Notes under the pieces: model-generated | The model's input: the letters and a program-made list of their open reading frames with translations, nothing else | Told to the model about the DNA's origin: nothing | Database searches by the model: none | Assembly (NCBI GenBank): GCA_052034295.1 | Contig: JBPOIS010000111.1 | Span: 1 to 8,987 of the forward strand | Direction of reading: 5' to 3' | Source: JBPOIS01 sp052034295 | GTDB taxonomy: Bacteria > Pseudomonadota > Gammaproteobacteria > Pseudomonadales > Moraxellaceae | Length of the DNA stretch: 8,987 nt | In this document: positions 1 through 5,787 of the stretch, piece after piece | How the letters are laid out: the number at the start of each line of letters is the position of its first letter | Position numbering within the stretch: the first letter of the stretch is position 1 | Position numbers and translations under genes: made by a program

Positions 1-103
1 GGCGGTTGTTGCGTGCAGTGACGCCAACGGTACCTGCCCGTCCAGGCAGATGGTCTTTGATGCGATCCCACTGGTCATCGCGAAGGGCATAGCGCTTGTT
101 CAT
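1..103 (-). CDS. IS5-family transposase, N-terminal fragment (runs off left edge)
   Basis: Reading leftward from the ATG at 103-101, 34 codons are open to the window edge. The peptide starts MNKRYALRDDQWDRIKD and continues with LPGRAGTVGVTARNNR. This is the typical start of the IS4/IS5-type transposases (DUF4096 N-terminal domain), which normally read 'RYALRDDQWERIKDLLPGR.G.VGVTA.DNR'. The catalytic DDE domain would lie outside the window, so it cannot be said whether the element is intact or active. The gene reads away from argG. An AGGG lies directly against the ATG, which is too close to be a good ribosome-binding site. Family assignment rests on recalled motif similarity and is fairly firm; the exact IS name is unknown. 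Confidence 0.8.
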   Translation of the reverse strand, partial: MNKRYALRDDQWDRIKDHLPGRAGTVGVTARNNR

Positions 104-157
104 CCCTGTAGGATGAAGACATCAGCAAATAATCTCAAGTTATTTGATGACAGGCCC
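1..157 (-). mobile_element. Insertion sequence end (IS5 family), partial
   Basis: This is the transposase-start end of an insertion sequence whose other end is beyond the window. On the minus strand the element appears to begin at about 157 with GGGCCTGTCATCAAATAA, followed by a 54-bp leader to the transposase ATG. The adjacent TAA (158-160) would fit the TNA-type target duplication used by some IS5-family groups. The inner boundary is inferred, because the partner inverted repeat and second target copy cannot be seen. Confidence 0.6.
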
Positions 158-168
158 TAAAAAGCCAT

Positions 169-1389
<1,221 letters not shown>

Positions 1390-1425
1390 CGGGTTGCCTC
1401 TGCCCTGCCTGAAAAAAATTGCCGC

Positions 1426-1431
1426 ATTTTA
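1426..1431 (-). promoter_or_regulatory. Likely argG promoter -10 box
   Basis: The minus strand reads GTGTAAAATGCGG, giving a TAAAAT -10 box (5 of 6 matches to TATAAT) about 37 bp upstream of the argG ATG. No good -35 is found at 16-18 bp, so the promoter may depend on an activator or on the -10 alone. No ARG-box-like palindrome was recognised. Confidence 0.45.
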
Positions 1432-1507
1432 CACCCTTGGCTGCACAACTGCGACCACCGCTGACGCATATTTGTGGGCGAGTCTGCCCGCATGGGCGGC
1501 AGATCGC

Positions 1508-1514
1508 TTATCAT
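1508..1514 (+). promoter_or_regulatory. Possible pyrC -10 box (TTATCAT)
   Basis: TATCAT at 1509-1514 matches TATAAT at 5 of 6 positions, but no convincing -35 lies 16-18 bp upstream. If used, transcription would start near 1521, leaving a leader of about 28 nt before the GTG at 1549. It would exclude the upstream ATGs at 1492 and 1513 as starts. Confidence 0.3.
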
Positions 1515-1548
1515 GCAGGACAGTTTTGGCTGTTTTGGATCGCTGCCC

Positions 1549-2580
1549 GTGGATCAACTGACCCTGACCCGCCCGGATGACTGGCATCTGCACCTGCGTG
1601 ACGGCGAGGCGTTGCGGCGCACCGTGCCGGACACGGCACAGACCTTTGCCCGGGCGATCTGCATGCCCAATCTGGTGCCGCCGGTGAAAACCGTGGCCGA
1701 TGCCGCCGCCTATCGTGAGCGCATCCTGGCCCATGTGCCGGAAGGGGTCCGTTTCGATCCGCGCATGGTGCTGTACCTCACCGACCAGACCGACCCGGCC
1801 GAGATCGACCGCATGGCGGGTTCGCCGTTCATGCAGGCGGTGAAGCTGTATCCCGCCGGGGCCACCACCAATTCGGACTCCGGCGTGACGTCACTGGAAA
1901 AAGTCTACGCCGTGCTGGAGCGGATGGAGCAGCACCAGATCCCCTTTCTGGTGCATGGCGAGGTCACCCACAGCGACGTGGACGTGTTTGACCGGGAAAA
2001 AGGCTTCATCGATGAAGTGCTGGCCCCGCTGCTGCAGCGCTTTCCCCGGCTGAAACTGGTGTTTGAACACATCACCACCGCCGATGCCGCTGAGTTTGTG
2101 CTCAGTCAGGGCGCCCATATTGCCGCCACCCTGACCCCGCAGCACCTGCTGTACAACCGCAATCACCTGCTGGTTGGCGGTGTGCGGCCGCACTTTTTCT
2201 GCCTGCCGGTGCTCAAGCGTGCCACCCACCAGCGCCGCCTGCTCGAAGTGGCCACCAGCGGCAATCCGAAGTTTTTCCTCGGCACCGACTCGGCGCCCCA
2301 TGCGCGCAGCAAAAAGGAAAACGCCTGCGGCTGTGCCGGTTGCTACACCGCCCCGGTGGCCCTGCCCCTGTATGCCGAAGCCTTTGAGGACGCTGGTGCG
2401 CTGGCCCGTCTGGAGGGGTTTGCCAGTTTTTATGGGGCCGATTTCTATGGTCTGCCGCGCAACACCGACACCGTGACGCTGGTGCGCCGTGAGCAGACCG
2501 TCCCGGCCAGCTATCCGTATCTGGATGAAACCATCGTGCCGCTGCGGGCCGGGGACACGCTGCGCTGGAGTCTGGCATGA
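1549..2580 (+). CDS. pyrC: Dihydroorotase
   Basis: Zinc amidohydrolase that closes carbamoyl-aspartate to dihydroorotate, the third step of pyrimidine synthesis, in the cytoplasm. With a start at GTG 1549 the protein is 343 aa, matching the usual length of about 345 for the class II (E. coli/Acinetobacter-like) enzyme. The metal ligands are visible: HLH (H13, H15), the carboxylated lysine K99 in KLYPAGATTN, H136 in VHGEVTH, H174 in FEHITT and D247 in GTDSAPHA. The frame is open further upstream, with in-frame starts at GTG 1474, ATG 1492 and ATG 1513. The extra residues are not typical of the family, and family members begin about ten residues before DDWHLHLRDG, so 1549 is preferred although its ribosome site (TTGGAT) is weak. 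The stop overlaps the rnt start (ATGA), indicating translational coupling. Confidence 0.93.
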   Translation: MDQLTLTRPDDWHLHLRDGEALRRTVPDTAQTFARAICMPNLVPPVKTVADAAAYRERILAHVPEGVRFDPRMVLYLTDQTDPAEIDRMAGSPFMQAVKLYPAGATTNSDSGVTSLEKVYAVLERMEQHQIPFLVHGEVTHSDVDVFDREKGFIDEVLAPLLQRFPRLKLVFEHITTADAAEFVLSQGAHIAATLTPQHLLYNRNHLLVGGVRPHFFCLPVLKRATHQRRLLEVATSGNPKFFLGTDSAPHARSKKENACGCAGCYTAPVALPLYAEAFEDAGALARLEGFASFYGADFYGLPRNTDTVTLVRREQTVPASYPYLDETIVPLRAGDTLRWSLA

Positions 2581-3233
2581 GTGCGGTCACGCCACCGCAC
2601 ACCATCGGCCAGCGTTTCCGGGGTTTTTTGCCGGTGGTGGTCGATGTGGAGACGGCTGGATTTGAGGCCAGCACCGATGCCCTGCTGGAAATCGCCTGCA
2701 TTCCGATCCTGTTTGATGCGCAGCAGCGTTTTGTGCCCGGTCCGTCGTTTCATGCCCACCTGCAGCCGTTTGCCGGCGCACACATCAACCCGGAGTCGCT
2801 GACCTTCAACCGGATTGACCTGAACAATCCGCTGCGCCAGGCCTATGCCGAAGATGAAAAATCCGCCCTGAAGCGCATTTTCAGGGAACTGGCCGAGATC
2901 CGCCGCGAGCAGCACTGCCGCCACTGTGTGCTGGTGGGCCACAATGCCCACTTTGATCTGGGCTTTTTGCGGGCGGCGATTGCCCGCACCCACACCAAAA
3001 ACCAGTCGCCGTTTCACCAGTTTTCGGTGCTGGACACGGTGACGCTGGCGGCGATGGCCTATGGACAGACCGTGCTGGCGCGCAGCTGTGCGGCGGCGGG
3101 GATCGAGTTTGATGGCAAACGCGCCCACTCGGCGCTGTACGACACCGAAAAAACCGCCGAGCTGTTTTGCCACATTTTGAATGCCTACCCGCAGCTCAGC
3201 CAGGCTCCGGTGGCAACGCAATCCGGTGAATAA
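2577..3233 (+). CDS. rnt: Ribonuclease T
   Basis: 3'-to-5' exoribonuclease of the DEDDh family that trims the 3' ends of tRNAs (end turnover and maturation) and other stable RNAs; it works as a homodimer. The 218-aa length is typical. The three exonuclease motifs are all present: Exo I DVET (D23, E25), Exo II GHNAHFD (D127) and Exo III HSALYDTEKTAELF (H184, D189). The N-terminal RFRGFLPVVVDVETAGF is the RNase T signature rather than the polymerase III epsilon one. The ATG overlaps the pyrC stop by four bases, so translation is probably coupled to pyrC, and the operon ends at a hairpin terminator just downstream. A tRNA-Glu gene, a plausible substrate, follows from its own promoter. The start is well fixed by the overlap and by alignment with the family. 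Confidence 0.96.
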   Translation: MSAVTPPHTIGQRFRGFLPVVVDVETAGFEASTDALLEIACIPILFDAQQRFVPGPSFHAHLQPFAGAHINPESLTFNRIDLNNPLRQAYAEDEKSALKRIFRELAEIRREQHCRHCVLVGHNAHFDLGFLRAAIARTHTKNQSPFHQFSVLDTVTLAAMAYGQTVLARSCAAAGIEFDGKRAHSALYDTEKTAELFCHILNAYPQLSQAPVATQSGE

Positions 3234-3241
3234 AGCTGCCA

Positions 3242-3271
3242 CCGCTGGCGCGGCCGCGGCGGGTTTTTTTT
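3242..3271 (+). terminator. Intrinsic terminator of pyrC-rnt
   Basis: CCGCTG (3242-3247) can pair with CGGCGG (3257-3262) through one T-G wobble across a GC-rich loop, followed by G and a run of eight Ts (3264-3271). It starts 9 bp after the rnt stop codon, which is the expected place for the end of the operon. Confidence 0.8.
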
Positions 3272-3303
3272 GTGCAATCGGCAGGGGGCTGCGGCCGGCC
3301 GGC

Positions 3304-3331
3304 TTGACAGGGCGCACCGCTCCTCTATAAT
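3304..3331 (+). promoter_or_regulatory. Consensus sigma70 promoter of tRNA-Glu
   Basis: TTGACA (3304-3309) and TATAAT (3326-3331) are both perfect consensus hexamers, separated by 16 bp. The following discriminator, GCGCCCACC, is GC-rich, as in stable-RNA promoters under growth-rate/stringent control. The tRNA begins 14 bp after the -10. A GGCCGGCC palindrome (3293-3300) sits just upstream of the -35. Confidence 0.93.
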
Positions 3332-3344
3332 GCGCCCACCTCTG

Positions 3345-3420
3345 GTCCCCATCGTCTAGAGGCCTAGGACACCGCCCTTTCACGGCGATAACCGGGGTTC
3401 GAATCCCCGTGGGGACGCCA
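3345..3420 (+). tRNA. tRNA-Glu (anticodon TTC)
   Basis: A 76-nt cloverleaf. The acceptor GTCCCCA pairs perfectly with TGGGGAC, followed by discriminator G and an encoded CCA. The D arm is GTC/GAC, the anticodon loop is CTTTCAC with TTC at its centre, and the T arm is CGGGG-TTCGAAT-CCCCG. It closely resembles the E. coli tRNA-Glu. The anticodon stem is CCGCC against GGCGA, leaving a C27-A43 mismatch at its outer end where E. coli has C-G. It has its own promoter and terminator, so it is a single-gene unit. Confidence 0.97.
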
Positions 3421-3453
3421 AATTCCGCACCGCAGCTGCCCAGCCGGTGCCAC

Positions 3454-3482
3454 AAAAAAGCCGCTCACAGAGCGGCTTTTTT
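3454..3482 (+). terminator. Intrinsic terminator of tRNA-Glu
   Basis: Seven-base arms GCCGCTC (3460-3466) and GAGCGGC (3470-3476) enclose the loop ACA, preceded by six As and followed by six Ts (3477-3482). The arms, flanking AA and T-run recur at 4523-4547, where only two loop bases differ. Confidence 0.93.
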
Positions 3483-3507
3483 ATGAAAAAATTTCGACCA
3501 TTACAAA

Positions 3508-3542
3508 AATATCTATAGATAAATTTTTTATCTATAGATATT
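3508..3542. repeat. Double palindrome / 16-bp inverted repeat, candidate operator
   Basis: The 10-bp palindrome ATCTATAGAT occurs twice (3511-3520 and 3530-3539), 19 bp apart. The two copies are also the core of a larger perfect inverted repeat with 16-bp arms (3508-3523 and 3527-3542) around TTT. The region is extremely AT-rich and lies 58 bp before the accessory gene. Two identical palindromes close to two helical turns apart are what a dimeric repressor binding cooperatively would use, so an operator, possibly for autoregulation, is inferred. As RNA or single-stranded DNA it could instead form a long AT-rich hairpin. No consensus promoter could be fitted with confidence. Confidence 0.65.
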
Positions 3543-3600
3543 ACTGGGAACTCTCTGCTAATCTTTCACCATTACGCTTATCTTTAACAAGGGGTCAGAC

Positions 3601-4518
3601 ATGTCTGTTCATCCACTTCAGACAGCGATTGTTGCTGCCAAGCTACGTGATCTTTTTTATGATGAATTCGGCGGCAAACAGCGTGGACGATTTCAACTGA
3701 GTCGGGATGAGCTTAAAGCCATTGCTGGCGTGCAGCGGATGAATGAAACCCGCTTAAAATACATTTATACTGATTTGATGAACGACCATTCCATCTTGAT
3801 GATCGAAATAGGAAGTGATTATTTTTTTGTAGAATTAAACAAAGTTACATCATGGCGCAGCATCTCCAAAAAAATGCTTAATAAGTACAGAGCCAAGCCC
3901 CGCAGGAAAGTCATAAAATCTAAATCTAGTGCAGAAAATGAAGAAAAAATTTTTCCTTTAGCAGAAACTAACGAAATATCCAAGGAGACTTTTACCCTCT
4001 CCCATGAAACAATCGACTCAATGAGTAAATCTATGGATCAAAATTTCTCAGACAGTTCTATTTTTTCTTCTGATTATAGTATTGAAAGTATTGAGTGGGC
4101 ATATTCTTCCCCTCAAGATGGTGAAGACAGTGATTCTTTCGGAATTTGCGACTTTACTGAGACACGTCATAAAAACAAAATAAACCGTAAAGAGCTTCTG
4201 GTTTCCGGGATTTTTACAGTTGAAGGCGGCTGCCTCAACTGGGACATCCCTTCTAATTGCTTTGAAAGAAAAGAAAATCGCGAAGGCGACATAAAGATTA
4301 TTTTCAAAAAAACCGAGGATAATTGGTCCATCCGCACCGACCTTTATCGAGAAAGCGATCCTGAAACCCACGATAAAGTACATCCTCTCACACTCAAAAA
4401 AATTGACCCAAGCAAACACTCGATTACTTTTGAAGATGAAGAATTTGCCACGGGCGAAGGCAGTCAAGTCGTATTTTACCTGCGCAAAAATAATCCTATA
4501 GACCGACAAAGCGAATAA
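3601..4518 (+). CDS. Unrecognised 305-aa protein, predicted N-terminal winged helix, acidic linker
   Basis: I do not recognise this family. The ATG at 3601 has a good ribosome site, AAGGGG, six bases upstream. Residues 1-90 look like a winged helix: a helix around 7-24, SRDELKAIAG (34-43), a likely recognition helix around NETRLKYIYTDLMND (48-62), then a beta wing (ILMIEIGSDYFFVELN). Residues about 95-195 are rich in S, E, D and K with low complexity, so probably disordered. Residues about 195-295 seem to form a beta-rich domain (GIFTVEGGCLNWDIPSNCF, then TDLYRESDPETHDKVHPLTL). There is no signal peptide, membrane segment or familiar catalytic motif. Base composition is roughly 40% GC, and nearer 30% in the linker, against about 60% in the neighbours, which suggests transfer. 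The gene stands alone between a tRNA-Glu unit and convergent alx. A DNA-binding regulator or single-gene accessory function is possible; function is unknown. Confidence 0.85.
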   Translation: MSVHPLQTAIVAAKLRDLFYDEFGGKQRGRFQLSRDELKAIAGVQRMNETRLKYIYTDLMNDHSILMIEIGSDYFFVELNKVTSWRSISKKMLNKYRAKPRRKVIKSKSSAENEEKIFPLAETNEISKETFTLSHETIDSMSKSMDQNFSDSSIFSSDYSIESIEWAYSSPQDGEDSDSFGICDFTETRHKNKINRKELLVSGIFTVEGGCLNWDIPSNCFERKENREGDIKIIFKKTEDNWSIRTDLYRESDPETHDKVHPLTLKKIDPSKHSITFEDEEFATGEGSQVVFYLRKNNPIDRQSE

Positions 4519-4522
4519 AGAC

Positions 4523-4547
4523 AAGCCGCTCAGTGAGCGGCTTTTTT
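4523..4547 (+). terminator. Intrinsic terminator of the accessory gene
   Basis: Arms GCCGCTC (4525-4531) and GAGCGGC (4535-4541) enclose the loop AGT, preceded by AA and followed by six Ts (4542-4547). It lies directly after the accessory gene stop. It could weakly serve convergent alx as well, but the minus-strand tail (TTGTCTTT) is a poor U-run. Its stem is identical to that of the tRNA-Glu terminator at 3460-3476. Confidence 0.9.
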
Positions 4548-4559
4548 CATTGAAGCTTT

Positions 4560-5522
4560 TTAGCTTTTGACCGGTGGATTGCGCGTCGACAGGATCGCCG
4601 TAAAGGCCAGCACCCCGGCAATCACGCCCAGCGACAGCAGCGGCGGCACTTTGATCCACTCGACGATCAGCATCTTGGTGCCGACAAACACCATGATCAC
4701 CGACAGCGCATACGGCAGCAGGTGGAAACGTCCAGCCAGATCCGACAGCAGGAAGAACATCGCCCGCAGGCCCAGGATCGCCAGCAGGTTGGCGGTCAGC
4801 ACGATGAACGGGTCGGTGGTCACCGCAAAAATCGCCGGAATCGAATCCACCGCAAAAATCACATCGGACAGCTCGACCAGAATCAGCACCAGTGCCAGCG
4901 GCGTCAGCCAGCGCACGCCATCCCTGATCACCATGAAGCGCTCGCCATGCAGCTCATTGGTGATGCGCAGGTGGCCCCGGAGCCATTTCAGCAACTTGCT
5001 GTCGTTGATGTCGGATTCTTCATCCTGACCATTCCACATCTTGATGCCGGTCCAGATCAGGAACAGTCCAAACAGGTACAGGATCCAGTGGAACTGTGCA
5101 ATCAGCCATGCCCCGGCAAAAATCATCACTGTGCGCAGCACAATCGCCCCCAGCACCCCATACAGCAGGATGCGGCGCTGCAGCGCAGGCGGGATGGCAA
5201 AAGCCGAAAAAATCAGCAGCCAGACAAACACGTTGTCAATCGCCAGGGATTTTTCCAGCAGATAGCCGGTGACGAACTCAATGGTTTTCTGATTCGCCAG
5301 CGCTTCGCCGTGCAGGCCATTGACATGCCACCACAGCCAGCCCGCGAACAGCGCCGACACCCCGACCCAGATGGCGCTCCAGAGGCCAGCCTGCTTCAGC
5401 GAGACTTTTTCGCCGGCGGTGCCTTGTTTGAAAGTGAAAAAATCCACCAGCAGCATCACCGCCACCAGGGCAAAAAACCCGGCATACAGCAGTGGTGTGC
5501 CCAATGTGACCACGTCATTCAT
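4560..5522 (-). CDS. alx: TerC/Alx-family inner-membrane protein, probable Mn2+ exporter
   Basis: A 320-aa polytopic inner-membrane protein with about eight or nine hydrophobic segments and very close in sequence to E. coli Alx (321 aa). It carries both family signatures: EKSLAIDNVFVW (90-101) and ELSDVIFAVDSIPAIFAVTTDP (217-238), whose acidic residues within the membrane are thought to bind metal. Members of this family act in manganese efflux or in metal loading of exported enzymes, and Alx is linked to alkaline and Mn2+ stress. The call is strengthened by the yybP-ykoY riboswitch in its leader. The start ATG at 5522 is preceded by GGGGAG at 5531-5536, a strong ribosome site. The gene follows the oxidoreductase in the same direction but is separated from it by the riboswitch and its terminator, so it is regulated separately. 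It converges on the accessory gene. Confidence 0.94.
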   Translation of the reverse strand: MNDVVTLGTPLLYAGFFALVAVMLLVDFFTFKQGTAGEKVSLKQAGLWSAIWVGVSALFAGWLWWHVNGLHGEALANQKTIEFVTGYLLEKSLAIDNVFVWLLIFSAFAIPPALQRRILLYGVLGAIVLRTVMIFAGAWLIAQFHWILYLFGLFLIWTGIKMWNGQDEESDINDSKLLKWLRGHLRITNELHGERFMVIRDGVRWLTPLALVLILVELSDVIFAVDSIPAIFAVTTDPFIVLTANLLAILGLRAMFFLLSDLAGRFHLLPYALSVIMVFVGTKMLIVEWIKVPPLLSLGVIAGVLAFTAILSTRNPPVKS

Positions 5523-5570
5523 GGTTTTGGCTCCCCAGATTCAGGACACCCGACCGGCCGCACAGGGCAT

Positions 5571-5621
5571 AAAAAAACCCTGACGACCGCAATCATGGTG
5601 ATGATTACGACACGTCAAGGT
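5571..5621 (-). terminator. Riboswitch-controlled intrinsic terminator upstream of alx
   Basis: On the minus strand ACCTTGACG (5621-5613) pairs with CGTCAGGGT (5585-5577), and an inner nine-base helix pairs CGTAATCAT (5609-5601) with ATGATTGCG (5596-5588) around the loop CACC. Each helix has one wobble. Seven Ts follow (5577-5571), about 50 bp before the alx start. The 5' arm re-uses the bases that close aptamer stem P1, so ligand-bound aptamer and terminator exclude each other. This predicts that Mn2+ turns transcription into alx on. Confidence 0.85.
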
Positions 5622-5730
5622 CTTGCCCATCAGATCCAACCTGTGGTGGTCAGACTGACCCGGTGCACCGGCAGCCGGTTGAAACGGCTACGGAATGACG
5701 GCACACCAGCGGGAGGGCTACTCCCCTTAA
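5615..5730 (-). ncRNA. yybP-ykoY manganese riboswitch aptamer
   Basis: The minus-strand leader of alx contains both highly conserved blocks of the yybP-ykoY class in the right order: AAGGGGAGTAGC (5728-5717) and GGGCAAGACCTTG (5628-5616), with GCCGTCATTCCG and paired arms between them. P1 can form from TTAAGG (5730-5725) and CCTTGA (5620-5615). The class is known to bind Mn2+ between the two internal-loop blocks and commonly sits before alx, mntP or yybP genes, which fits the downstream gene. Exact outer limits are approximate. No consensus promoter was found between the oxidoreductase stop at 5788 and the aptamer, so the transcription start is unknown and read-through from the upstream gene is possible. 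Confidence 0.92.
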
Positions 5731-5763
5731 TTTCAACCTCAGACTAAGGGGATAGGCCCCCTT
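5722..5763 (-). promoter_or_regulatory. Competing hairpins 5' of the riboswitch aptamer
   Basis: Three complementary blocks lie in line in the alx leader. AAGGGG (5763-5758) can pair with CCCCTT (5751-5746). The longer form of the second block, TCCCCTTA (5752-5745), can instead pair over eight bases with TAAGGGGA (5729-5722), which is the 5' side of the aptamer P1 and metal-site block. Pairing 1-2 would free the aptamer; pairing 2-3 would block it. The complementarity is seen directly; the regulatory role is inferred. Confidence 0.5.
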
Positions 5764-5787
5764 TGCCCAGTGTGTTTTTGTAAACGA

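Noticed and set aside
2511..3455. Minus-strand frame of 314 codons covering rnt and the tRNA-Glu gene
   Set aside because: It passes through a tRNA, a promoter and a terminator and is antisense to rnt, so it cannot be a real gene on this evidence.
3484..3512. pdif/XerCD-like site suggested by ATTTCG near the accessory gene
   Set aside because: Only the first six bases resemble the XerC half-site; the remainder and the XerD half do not match, and no second site flanks the gene.
3822..3874. T7 and A7 runs in the accessory gene as possible phase-variation tracts
   Set aside because: Runs of seven are common in DNA this AT-rich. The frame is intact, and there is no other sign of switching.
3345..4560. 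Classical tRNA-targeted genomic island at tRNA-Glu
   Set aside because: No repeat of the tRNA 3' end (attL/attR style) was found downstream, and no integrase is present. The repeated element is the terminator, not the tRNA.
4048..4659. Minus-strand frame of 203 codons over the accessory gene and the alx 3' end
   Set aside because: It crosses a terminator and overlaps two better-supported genes. Its start lies inside alx, antisense-like in frame, and it has no good ribosome site.
4722..5747. Open frame of 341 codons on the plus strand opposite alx
   Set aside because: It is a shadow of alx that also crosses the riboswitch, has a Q/H/R-rich low-complexity translation and shows no recognisable domain.
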